Shown: piece by piece, positions 12,550 through 24,240 of the stretch
Layout: each line of letters opens with the position of its first letter
Position numbering within the stretch: position 1 is the first letter of the stretch
Origin: Asterella californica
Taxonomy: Eukaryota > Streptophyta > Marchantiopsida > Marchantiales > Aytoniaceae
Reading direction: 5' to 3'
Assembly (NCBI GenBank): GCA_036924285.1
Contig: JAYKYS010000005.1
Location: 1,240,001-1,304,000, forward strand
DNA: 64,000 nt
The notes under the pieces: generated by a model
Databases searched by the model: none
Told to the model about the DNA's origin: nothing
The model's input: only the letters and a program-made list of their open reading frames with translations
Translations under genes and position numbers: made by a program

Positions 12550-14930
12550 TCGTACCAGGTTACACCGGAGCCCACTCATAGCACACGACAAACCACGCAA
12601 AGTGCAGAACAGCTGTCCGTTATCCGAAGGTAAAGTATAGTGCGGCGACCAGACATGTCTTTCACTATTGGGCCCAGGATTTGTTTTCTTGTTGTAAGGA
12701 ATACAATAGACCAATGCATGCATCATGTGGCCAGTGCATATGTATATTCGCACCTCCAGGTCATACTTTTACCAACTAATAAACAGGTTCTGGGTTTGTT
12801 TTGGGCGAGCTCGTTGGTTGAGTGTTAGTTACAAACATAGCTTACATGCTTGCCTTTTGCACTCTGTTGTATTTCGCAGTAGCTTAGCCGGAAACAGCCA
12901 GTTTCCAGTGTATTACGACCACCAAGATACGGTGGGGAGCTACCGATCTTCTCTGGCTTCTTTGACCGGGAGCAATGACTCATTGCATATATTTGTAAGT
13001 GAGAACATTTTTACGCTCTATAGATTGCGATATTAGAGTAGATGTTGGTTACCATTTAACCAGAGTTAAGAATAAAGATTATGTTTGTTTGTATACAAAT
13101 ATTCTTCTAATTCAAATAGTCGCACGTTATAGTTACGTTTGCGTTGTTATAGAAGTAAATTAATTTTGGAGAATCGAGTTTTTATACTATAAGTTTCTAA
13201 CAAGACAAAATAACCAAGGTATATTCTGATATGGTCATTATTCTACTACGTCAGAGGATGACTACGTTGATGCAATACGGCCACTAGTGGCCGTATCGCA
13301 CGAAAAGTGACGGAAATGCAGTAAAGTACAATAAAGCGACACTAAAGCACTGCGATGAGAAATTTCCACAACCGTCCATACAAGTTTATAAGTAAATATA
13401 GTAGAATACAAAAAGAAAAACGATCATTACTGATTAATAACTCATCTTTTTATCAAAATCAAATCAAATCCGACTCACGACGCTATTAGTTAAACCTCTT
13501 ATCACCGTGAGAGTTTCTACAACCGGACGGTGCTGCCCCTGCACGGACTGAGCCCTTCCCGGTTGCGGGCGGATGGGTACTGTAACTGTTAAAAGCCAAA
13601 GACCAAAGGGGGTATGGAATGATTGATGGGGTCTTTCCATCCGTTGGCTATTCATTGCGTCGCGTGTTTCTAAAGGGGTATGGAATGGAATGTCAAGTCA
13701 TGCGAGCAAGAAAAGGGCAAAAGAGTCTTTTCGCTCACCGTATATACTTGTGGAATTCCCCCGACGTGGTGCGGTTGTAGTACACTGGTAGCCCCAACAA
13801 GCGAGCTTCCAACACGGTAGAAGAAGAAGAGGGGTGAAGAAGTGTATAGCGTTGCCGAGATGGTATCTTTGCTGGGACCGATTTATCTCGAGGTTTGACA
13901 CATCAAAAGTTCCTTCTACACAGTCTAAAGATTCCCTTCTTCTCTCCATGCATGAGCGCATGCGCCACACACACAGCCCATACTCTCGGACCACAACGAC
14001 CGTTTCATCGGACCTTTCTACAACAAAATGCTTTCATACCCTTTTTACTGTGTTTATTCCGATTCTTCAAGAACAGTTGACAACCAGTTCTTAACGGTCT
14101 GTATGGTGGCTCTTTTCTTTTCATATTATATTTACTTATAAACTCGTTTTGACGGTTGTGAAATTTCGCCCGCTAATGCTTTAGTCTTCTTCCGATGGCC
14201 TTGTTGCACTCTACTGCGTTTCCGTCACTTTGGGTGCGGTACTACCACTAGTGGCCGTATTATATCAACGCAGTGATCATTTGACGTAGTACAGTAGTGA
14301 CCATATCAAAATCTTATTGTTGATTATATTTTTATTATAAATATAAAAGTCCGATTTTCTAGGTACATACATACACGTAACTATAACTATGAGTATTTTA
14401 AAATCAAAGAATATTTAAGTAATAAATAAAATAACTTTCATTTTTAACTCTGGTTAGATGGTAACCGAACACTTACGCTAATACGCCCCCCATAGAGTCC
14501 ACAATTGTTTCCATTCACAAACATATGCAACTGCTGACTGCTATCCGTCAAAGAAGCCAGAAACGATCGGTTATCTCTCCGCCGTACCGTTCGTGGCCGT
14601 ATTGCACCGGAAACGGGCTGTTTCCGGCCAGCCTATTGCGATCATAGTAAGGTGCCAAACGGCCACCATAGGTGTGTACTTGGTAGCACCTTGGGCTGGG
14701 CTATGCGACATTCCAGAACCTACCATATCCGTAACCACTTGACACTTGGATATACTACGACATTCATGCACAGTCAGATGCTGCGCATGCAATGGCATCC
14801 GGCAGCTATGCATTTGCAGCTTCAACGTTTGATTCAAAAGTGGGGAAACCTAGAGGGTGAGTGTACTACTTAACGGATATATTTCATGAGAATGTTCTGA
14901 AGCGAGTTGCTTTTTTCTGTAACTGGTTTC
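12550..14930. mobile_element. Large foldback (long inverted repeat) element
   Basis: Two diverged arms, about 12550-13430 and 14100-14930, are reverse complements about an axis near 13757. Matching landmarks: GCCGGAAACAGCC near 12891 with GGCTGTTTCCGGC near 14618; ACCATTTAACCAGAGTTAAG near 13051 with its inverted counterpart near 14450; ACTAGTGGCCGTAT near 13283 and 14248; TTTATAAGTAAATATA near 13384 and 14123. The outer parts of the arms are more diverged, and I could not define exact termini or a target-site duplication. The central 660 bp is not inverted and contains a segment also found near 16.8 kb. No transposase is visible, so this is a non-autonomous element of unknown superfamily. 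Confidence 0.65.
13613..13668 (-). repeat. Copy 1 of a ~47-bp sequence shared with 16.8 kb
   Basis: On the minus strand this reads GACGCAATGAATAGCCAACG followed by GATGGAAAGACCCCATCAAT, nearly identical to the plus strand at 16814-16862. It lies in the non-inverted core of the foldback element, so it may be cargo. Origin not recognised. Confidence 0.6.
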
Positions 14931-15137
14931 ATACTGCATGCATTTCCTTGAAACAATGTATCCTCACACTTCACGAGTAATATATATATTATATTAATTT
15001 TGGTGTCACTGAAAACCCTTAGAAAACCTTATCTAATACTACCAAATTTGACCCTAACTGACGTCAATGGAAAGTAGAGAATATGCATACAACTTCAACC
15101 TCGGAGAACTTCTATTCGTTTATTGTTATCAAGAAAA

Positions 15138-15182
15138 AAATATATATATTAAATAAAATATATATATTAAATAAATATAAAA
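15138..15182. repeat. AT-rich simple repeat
   Basis: Duplicated blocks of TATATATATTAAATAAA. Confidence 0.8.
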
Positions 15183-15333
15183 ATTAAAAAATTCTATAAA
15201 CATTATTTGTTAACTTGTGTCTGAAAAACACGAGGAGAGGAGAAGAAAACTCATACATACTGAGTCGGCTCTCTCGCTTCAGAAGATACAAGACAGGGAA
15301 CTTGTACTCATGAACACACTACTTTACTAGGTG

Positions 15334-15424
15334 TTTAATTTAATACCTAACCCTTCTTACCAGAAAGGTTAGGTATTAAATTAAATGAAGATGCATTTTC
15401 CCCTCTTCCGAACTCAGAAGAGGG
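15334..15424. repeat. Double-hairpin element, copy A
   Basis: Hairpin 1 has 19-bp perfect arms: TTTAATTTAATACCTAACC (15334-15352) against 15367-15385. Hairpin 2 has CCCTCTTC (15401-15408) against GAAGAGGG (15417-15424), flanked on both sides by ATGCAT. A distal block near 15773-15825 (GCATGCAAAGTTTACTTC, then GACGGCAAACGT) recurs after copy B. Confidence 0.75.
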
Positions 15425-16813
15425 TGACTATGCATGCTTGCAACTAAATCAAATACTCTGAGTTTCAATACTATGCTTATTGTGGAGAAAACTGAGATGA
15501 AGTGCCCCTCATAATTATCTATCAAGACTTCTGTACTTCTGAATAGTTTTGAAACTGATGACATGATCATGAGGTCTGGATAAAATTAATATGTGTTTGT
15601 TAGCAGCCTCTCGCAGTTGTAGTTTCGGAATCGCGTCTTTCCTCACTCATTTTATGGTTATGGAAATAGATAAATTAACACAAACAAGTGAAAAAGCCCT
15701 CACCTTGAGATAAAAAGAGAAGATCATCAAACCAGTGATGGAAAGAAAAAACTCTCTAAACACTAAAATATGCATGCAAAGTTTACTTCTCGTCGAGTAG
15801 AAGACGACGGCAAACGTCTAAAGAGGTAATCAAATTATCATGAGTCATTGGCGGACAACTATTTTCGAAAAATGTTTAGTGAAAAATAGATTTTTAATAT
15901 AGAAAAATATTACTGAGAAGACTAGTGCTCTATTGAGTTTGACAATACATAAATGAGACAAAGTAACAAAGTTTCCTAAATTTACTTGACTAAATTTGAG
16001 TTGCTAAAATTACACACCATTTGATAACTTGAGACACATGGTGAATGCAGTTAAAAAAACCCATATGTAAACTCACACAGATTCAACTATTTTCTGATAT
16101 AAAGACCTGTGCTTTTCATAAATAAAATATTTATAAATTTTTAATTCAATTTATAACCTAACCCTTCCAAGAAAAAATCAAAACAAAAATTAAAAAGCAT
16201 GGTGAGAATTGAATATGCATGCTTTCATGGTTGAATAACTACGTCCAGTAAACTACACAACTTCCTCAAGTAAGGAAGTGAGAGTCTTCCAGTTAAATAT
16301 ATAGACTGTACTACAACTCTAGGTTCAATTATCATTTAATATTTACAAATAACTTTAAGTAACTTTTAATAGTATAATATAAATAATATTTACATCTTTT
16401 CTCATAATTGAGTTACTCGAACTTATGATCTAGCATGTGTATATAATTCACAATTACATGATAATGAGGTTATTCCTCGAATTGTTAGGAAATACTGAAA
16501 GACGTGTGCAGTCATAAAAGATCTTTAGAAATATAAAATCTCTCTTCCTTGTATTTTGGAGGGGATTTATGCATGATATAACATCTTTCGCAAGCGAATA
16601 ACTTGATAAACTTTGATTTCATTTAATAAAATATAATTTATTTATATTATCTTCATAAATAATTATTTTTAAATATTATTTTTTAAAGTATATCAAAATT
16701 TAAGAAAATCATGTGAAAAAGTCTCTCGATCTTATGCAAAGCACGAGAGTGATCGTTCTCCTCCCTCCCGTGGCTTGTGCTCTACATGAAAGCTATCTGG
16801 TGTGGACTGGGAG

Positions 16814-16862
16814 AGGACGCGACACAATGAATAGCAAACGGATGGAAAGACCCCATCAATCC
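16814..16862 (+). repeat. Copy 2 of a ~47-bp sequence shared with 13.6 kb
   Basis: GACGCGACACAATGAATAGC followed by AAACGGATGGAAAGACCCCA matches the inverted copy near 13.64 kb at almost every position. The GGAAAGACCCC core is reminiscent of large-subunit rRNA, but the flanks do not read as rRNA to me. Confidence 0.6.
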
Positions 16863-18344
16863 TTACAAGGGAAAGAAGGACCCGAAGTGCCAAGCAACTA
16901 ACGCCCCAAAGGGAAGAACACCCGGCCTAAGCCACGCTAACAGTAGCTCTAACGTCGCCAATCGCCCCTCTGGTGTGGGCTCAGTGGGGAATATGATCCA
17001 TCGGCTTCATCCAACTTCTCACATGTGCGGCAGAGTGATATATGGCTTTCAGCAGAGAGACTATTTCCTTTCTGTGGTTTGGGGGGTACTAGTATTCGTT
17101 CCAAAACAGGCCGTCAGTCTGGACCTCATGTCCTTGTCCCAGAAAAGGAAAACGATTCTTTGTTTTTGGACGTCAATGTAGCAAAATAAGCCTTACTATT
17201 TCGGGCGCACATTGACCAACATCTGATTAAGGAAATACTTCTTCCCCCAAGTTCAAACATGCCAATGTCTAAATGTGATTTTGCTTTTCACACCCCCTCG
17301 AAATGCCATTTCATTTACTTAACGTCAGTCGCAAGTAGAACTTTCAAACGTCATCATTCGCGATCGCAGAATGGTTATGAACCAATTATGGAGCAGTACA
17401 GTGCTCTTTTCACTGCACCGTGACGTGTGGCAGATCCAACCGAAGGAGTTCATTTGTACAAGTATGTCGCCAGAAACAAGACTACGTACGTACTTTGATA
17501 GAAGGACAACCGTACACGACAAAAGTAACCCAGATGGGTTCGTACTGTTGTACAGCCGTGTTTAATCTAACTAAGCATAGTCTAGACTCCAGACAAACGT
17601 CCCTCGTCAGGACTGATCTCTGTTCCTTGTGCTTTTCACAACAACAAAAAACAATATATATTCTCTGTCCGTTGTGCTTTCCACAAGCATAATTGAAAAT
17701 TCAAAAGGAACTCAAAACTGGAATTATATATATATCGCAAAGTGAAACGATTTATCACAGGTTTGGAATATTAATTAAGAAAGATTATTCCCAGGAGAAA
17801 ATATGAGCGACCCCCTGCATATTTTCACCAATATGAACTGTGATTGTTACCAAATATTTTTTCGCAAAAATTTATTAGTCATAAATTAAATATTATAAGC
17901 ATAGAGTATTTATTTAACAACATGTATGAAATTTTCATATTAGAGTCAAATCGTTCTTGGAGGATGTGTGTCAAGCCTTCTTGAGAGAAATGTAGGAAGA
18001 CGACTGCTGCAAGCTCTTTGTGATAGTCTGGGATGCAATAACTCAGAAGCTGGAGGAGGGCTAGACATCACACCGTTCCGACTGGTCACTTAAGCTTCCC
18101 AGAAGTCGATCTTGCTTGCACTTCTGGGAACTTTTGTTCGCTTGTTATTAAGTGCTGAGTGAAAATCTTATACCAAGCTGAGAAGAAAAATCGAATAGTA
18201 TATAAATATTAACTGTTAGTCAAATCTAGAAACACGAGAAAACCCAAACACGAACCATAAAGAGAATGTTGACAAACGCAATCTCCAAAGTACATATTCG
18301 TGCTGTTGATCGCCACATCATCACATTTTATGAAAGCTTTAGTT

Positions 18345-18605
18345 TATTACCTAACCTTTTCGTTGGAAACAGTTAAGTAATATTTACCTTTTCGTTGGAA
18401 AGAGTTAAGTAATATTTGCCTCCTCCATCTGGAAGAGGTGAATATGTAAAGAAGTTAGACCAGAACTTAATATATAAGCAAAATCTTGAAGGAAGAGCAA
18501 CAAGAATGGATTCGGATGGCCAGAGATAGAATGAAGGCGATTATGCGTGCAAAGTGCACTTTTCACGTAGAAGAAGAAAACGACAAACGTGTAAAATGAA
18601 AGATA
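18345..18605. repeat. Double-hairpin element, copy B (diverged)
   Basis: TTTATTACCTAACC (about 18350) pairs with diverged GTTAAGTAATATT pieces, of which two tandem versions are present (18367-18385 and 18400-18418). The second hairpin is CCTCCTCCATCTGGAAGAGG (18420-18439). A distal block with GCGTGCAAAGTGCACTT and GACAAACGT (about 18547-18592) matches the distal block of copy A at a shorter spacing. Confidence 0.55.
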
Positions 18606-19204
18606 AATCTTAGACAATAATTGGTTGTAGCAGGATACAACATTAAAAATAAAATAAAATAAACCCTTTGCTGCAATATTATCAAGAGCAAACATCACTG
18701 CAATATTATCAGGAGCAAACATCTCTTCTCGCGGGCGTGAGTTCGTGGGCTCGTCCATGTGATAATAAGAACCTTAAGTTATAAATGGAATATTCAATTA
18801 CAAACATAAGTGGAGACTGTCACAGTGACAAGAGTTTGGGTTTGGAGACGGAACTGTCTTGGTTCGAATCCTGATCTGGAAAGAAAAAAGAATCAGTTTA
18901 AAATAAAATACTTGGCAAGAAGACTCTACGGGTTGATTTCACCAGATCAGGTTATCTCAGATTAAGTTTAAGAAAAATAAGACTTTCCAGAGTGACTTAG
19001 AGAGGTCTGTTGGACATTTACTCTTCACTAGAGCCGTCTATAGCAACGCGTGATTGGTTTAGAGGGAAAATAAATCACATAAAAAAACGATGACATTCAA
19101 ATACAACGGACGAACTTCAATCAAGTGATAATGCGGGCTTTTATTAATGGCATCCACCAGCAACATACAACGCAAGGGATGGACGGTCAAATTTGGACTC
19201 TTAA

Positions 19205-20565
19205 TTGTCTTCAAGTTTCAAGCTAAGCAAATGCTCACTCCAAATCAGATGTTCAAGTGCTAGAACAAAGAAAAAGTTTCAAGAAAACACAATTTTTTTC
19301 TTAGGTACGATGATATTCATACCCGAGGACTTCCCATCGAACTCGGTGATTGAGTTTCGACAGCTCCACCAAAGTAGCAGTTTTACTGATTATCGATTGA
19401 CAAAGAAAGAGCATTCGAAAATAAAAGCTTCTTTCCCTTGCTGGTATCCGTAAGTGAGACATTAAAAGATGGAGGACTCAAGGGAACAAGGGTCATGGCG
19501 GAAAAGATAATGCACAAAAAGAACCACCATTCGAACGAATGATGAAGTAGAGAATGGAGGTCTTAATCAGGCCGAGGCTCCTCCAAAATAGCCCAAATTG
19601 GATATGGAAGAGTGAGGGCAATTTCCTTTCTGCGTGATTCTAGATGCGAGCACATGGAAGACTCTGCTAACCCAGGATATGCTAACAACGATGGCACCTT
19701 GAGTGCCAGATGGGGATCGCATCACTCGGAGAGAGAGAATTGGAGAAAGAGGTGAAAGCTCATATGGACTCGTTTTGGCTCAAATAGAATAACTTCTGGA
19801 TCTGGAGAATCTTGAGACGAAGATTTTATACTAACAAGCGAGCAATGCAAATGCAAATTAGTGACGGTAAATATCCACGATGTCATCTAGAGCACATGCT
19901 CTAGACTCGTAACTAGATTTTGAGCAATGGAGGAGGTTCAGACTTGCAACACAAACCTATGGATCGACAAGGAGAGAGAGGACATCCAAGCGTGTCTAAG
20001 CAAAGCATTTGAACTTGACCGACCATGTCTGATAGATTGACTTAATATTACATGCCAAGAATAACTTTGAGAATTCTCGAAGTCTAAACACACTACAAAA
20101 CCGTCTTTTGATAGATCATCTACAGACGAAAACTCTAGTAATAGGTCAACATCTACAACAACAGTGAGGCTGAACCCTAAACAAGGCAAAAGCTATGGTT
20201 ATGCAACTTATTTCACTCAATCTCATAACACAAAATCTGCAATACATAATACTAATGTAACGCTAGCACCAACTCGAGAAACATGTTAGAACCTCATATC
20301 GATGGATTGCTACCGTGAAAGCCAAGGACACATAGTATATCTGGGAGTGCAACAAATTCTGCCCCTTCTATCGTTACATCAACTCCTCTCATATCACATT
20401 TCTCTTGCATTGCATCTGAGCTACGATGGTCTCCGCCTCTCATTGCAACCTCTCTCACCAAGTGGTCCATGTGAGGATGAGCAATCTAGAAAAACAGCAT
20501 GTAAACAACACAAGATCCAAAAGGTGGATCGACTGCACATACCCTACTATCATGGACTCTAGCAC
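19205..20565 (+). mobile_element. Possible degenerate Ty1/copia retrotransposon relic
   Basis: Weak evidence only. Around 19205-19450 plus-strand frames give a broken stretch with spacing like a copia integrase end (a basic FK..SK segment, then RQLHQSSSF and KKEH). Around 19930-20215 a frame with stops reads CLSKAFELDRPCLI, then RISKSKHTTK and VRLNPKQG, reminiscent of the C-terminal reverse transcriptase of copia elements (FEMTDLG, ISQ.KYA, KL). Near 20300, CYRESQGHIVYL resembles the YR..G.L.YL motif that follows. Order and strand are consistent, but frames are disrupted, no LTRs were found, and similarity is by eye. Confidence 0.25.
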
Positions 20566-23500
20566 TCGCAACTCCCTCTAGGATCTCAAGACATCCTCTA
20601 GGTAAATGATGAGATCTTAGACGTCACAATCTAGGAGGCACCTTGTGTCTGAAATAACTAGATTCACAGACAAACAGGAATGTATGTGAAAAAGAATAGC
20701 CAAAAGAAAATATCGAACAAGACCATCAGACGATAAATTAATAAGACTTCAGTATGTCCGACCTACACACAATCCGAGAGAGGATGTGTTCTAGATTAGC
20801 TTCTAAACTACAGCAGCAAATGCAAAGAACAGAGATGAAAAAAACAGAGATGTAGAAAATGAATTAGTAGAAAAATAACAGAGAATAATATAACTACAAT
20901 GTGAAAATTAACTCTATTCAATGGGACACTGAGAAGAAAGGAGAAAAAATGATGGAGAAGAGAAGAAAAAATTAAAGAATATAGAGGAAATAACACCGAG
21001 AGGAAATAATCAGAGGAGAGAAATGAAAAGAAGGAGAGCTCCCTTCTTCAGTTCACACACGAGCAAACTTAGAAGGATAACTTCCCTTGTAACTAAGTTC
21101 AAAGTTTGTCTACCGTCAGAAAATTGTTTCCGGTGCTCAGAAAATCATTATTCATTTCTGTCGGCAAGTTGACTCTGCGTTATGCTGATAAGGACCCAGC
21201 TGCAAATAGTTCTTTTCATCTAGTTTTTCTACCAAAACCTTTTAGTTGAGGAATAAAAATGACAATCGCACATATCAGTTTATTGAGTTCTCATTAAACT
21301 GGAGTAGAGACTATTCCAAAAATTAACCGATTTATCGGAAGTCCTTTTGGGTGGCTTTTAAATTGACAAGTGTCATATTAACGGTTGACTTTTGTTAGAG
21401 TAAGAATAAAATACTGAAACCGGTGACTGTAGAGTCACACCAAATCTAAAAACCTAAATGATAGTTCTGCTCACAACACTTATCCCATGTTTGTGGAGTG
21501 AAAATCTTGTATGTTACCAAGCAGGATAATCTGGTTCGGATTCTGAATAAAACTAAAAGGCTAATGATAAACTACTATGTGCGGTTGGGCCCTAAGTAGA
21601 CAAGAAATCCGAAGTTAACCATGATCTGATGAAGTTAACTGATGATAACATCATTCAGTTAATCATGATGTTCTCTTCTCTTCATCCATAGTTCAGTTGT
21701 TATAACTAGAAACTGCTCAACAGAGTCACATGGAAAATCTCAAATGTACATGTGATTGATAATGAAACAAAAGTGTTTTGACCTTTTAGAGCCGTCCGAT
21801 ATAACAATCAACTCATGGAAGGAAAAAATGTAGATCTCTTAGAGGTGATCATTTTGAGTCCAGATCTGCACCTAACGAGCACAAAGAAAAACGTACCAGC
21901 AAGGTGTATTTTGCCGCAAGGCTCCCTCCCTTCCTGCTCTCGAGTAGTGGTCACTAAAGTGTGCAGGAGGCTGGTTTAACTCCTTCTGCATATTTCACCC
22001 GACTACAAACAATACCATGTTTCTAGTGAAGGTGGAAGCAACGAATGAAGTCTGGTTCATGCAGAGGTGGTGGTCAGTCCAACGACCATTGACGAAGCAT
22101 GCCAGGCTGAACGAGCTACGAGTCACAACAATGTCCAGGCGTGTCCTTGTGGTGTACAACCTCATGAGGCGTCCAGTTCTTGGTTCTCACTTCCCACCAC
22201 AAGCATGACATTCTTCATCGTGATCGACCAAAACCGCTATATGAAACTTCAATTCTCTTTCAATCGTTACCTTACGAAAAGCTTAAAGTTGCCTTCATCG
22301 ATTTCTGTCTTCTACCATGATTACAACTCTTATTTGTCAAGGAAATCATATGGTAGGGTTCCGGTTCACCACCATACATTCTAGACACGTTTGCCTCGAG
22401 GAGTACCTTCTTGTCGAGAAGAAAGCAAGTTCCCCCTCGAAAGAGAAGACTTCAAAGGATGTCAAAGACAATGCCATATGCCACAAGTCGGCCATCAGGT
22501 TGAGGAAAACACGAGAGAATATGGACGTGAATGATAGTACATTTCATATAGCAGAACATCCATTTTGTTGCCGCCATGGAGGATCCATCAATCCTCTCGC
22601 GTTAGAAGCCCCGGGATACTACACAGACAAAGTGATTTTGGCTGACCTCTCGGGTGAGATCACCACTGACAAACGTAATAGGACGGACATGTAGTAATGG
22701 AAACCACCGACTTCAATAAATACATGTTATGAAAAGAAATCCACGATAAAAAGCTGCACTGATGAAAGGACAAGCCACCAGAAGTTGCAGAAGTACGAAC
22801 ACCGATGGGGGTGGGGGCTTCATAATCCCAGCCTAGAGCAGAAGCTCCAAATGTTGACTGACTTCAACGCTACCGTATGACGAATCAGTCAGCGTACGTA
22901 CCATGTCTTGTTTGTGTTGCCTCTCGAGTCTTGACTCAGTTGCCTGTTTCCTTCATGCTGAAAGACCAGTCATGCGAATCTACTCTTCCAGGAACTCGAT
23001 CTTGCACTTGGCTTCGTCGCGTGTCTTGGAACTCTTGTCGCCACGGCGAACAGCTAGACTCTAGGTTTTTGGCGTTTTACGCGTACAGACCGGATACATA
23101 ACGAACAGCGAGAGGACGAGGCCGAGAGTGGAGACTCCGAGTGCACGAGAATAGCGAGAGCACGAGCGTGGCTGCGAAGCAAGTTTGGAAGTCTTCGAGT
23201 GTTGGTATACGGGACGCAAGTCTTTCGGCGTACGCTATCACACCTAAACAGTTGCCGACTCATTAATTCTATTAAACAGCAATGCTTCAGAACGTTGCAC
23301 CAACACCGACGTAACTGTCATACAGTATTCTGTTTTAGCATAAGTACTCTCTGGACACAACAGAAGATTACACGCGTCGTTCATATTTAGCTAGAGGAAA
23401 ACGTAGTGCTGTCTCCACAATCGACTGTGTTCGCGCATTGGATATGAACACTACCGTCGTCAACCATCAGGACCGGACCGGTCAGAAGTTTATCTGCAAT

Positions 23501-24240
23501 AATCCATCGAACATGACGTCACCGTTTCGGAGTCTGTCAAAAGTCTGTTATATTCTCCCGAACATTACTTCACTTCTTTTTCTACGAACGTTGGGACAGA
23601 GCGTGCTAGAGGTTGATGTCGAGGCTTAAGTTTGGGATAAGGTTAAACTTGGAATACGTTTACCGCTCGATCGTAGCTCGTCATACAACACTGCAAATAA
23701 TAACGATAAACGCCATTTAGCGATGCGAGTTATCGTGAAGTTCAATAGTAATCCACAGCTGTCATCCAGTCTGGTTGTAACTGAACAGGTTGATAGTTAG
23801 CTTCAGCTTACAGTCTTTCTCTTCAACACACCCTTCATACGTCTATAACCGAGTCCAGAAAAGTGCAGAGGTCGAGAATCAGGAACCGGTTGAACCTGGT
23901 ACCAACTTGAATTTGATACCAATGAGGTGCATCACAGACAACATAAACCAGCGCACTGGACGATATCGGTCAAGCCAAAGGAAAATAACTCTAAGAACTG
24001 GGATTAAAGGAAAACTTTGATCTACATTCAGAATTGACGAGGTTGGGAGCTGTGCTGTTGTACTCTTAAGTTAGAGTAAGTTAATCATGTCTACGCGCTA
24101 TCCATAAACGACACTGTAAGGAAAAGAATGGAGAAAACCCTTCCCAGTCATGATACATTTTTCCCCCAACTCCAGCCCAGGAACCCGCTGATCGGAGAGG
24201 AGAGGAGGTTTAAAGGAGAGGGCACTCAACAAAGCAATCA
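20566..24240. other. Spacer before the WDR20-like gene 3' end
   Basis: No confident gene. A GC-richer island at about 22.0-23.65 kb carries short plus-strand ORFs (for example 22317-22694, 125 codons) that match no family I know. The 3' UTR of the minus-strand WD40 gene should lie just below 24241. Confidence 0.45.

Larger units (their letters stand above)
14931..19150. other. AT-rich intergenic DNA with hairpin repeats, no gene seen
   Basis: Contains TA-rich microsatellite DNA (15138-15182), two copies of a double-hairpin family (from 15334 and from about 18345), the second copy of a 47-bp shared sequence (16814), and no ORF resembling a known protein. Confidence 0.5.

Noticed and set aside
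16814..16862. Fragment of large-subunit rRNA
   Set aside because: GGAAAGACCCC is shared with rRNA, but neither flank reads as rRNA and the second copy extends similarity in a non-rRNA context.
18800..18880. Possible tRNA gene (GGTTCGAATCC T-loop)
   Set aside because: No matching acceptor stem, D-arm or anticodon arm could be drawn; the A box is absent. At best SINE-like.
22317..22694. 125-codon plus-strand ORF
   Set aside because: No domain, no splice partner and no similarity that I recognise; could be transposon debris, but evidence is insufficient to annotate it.
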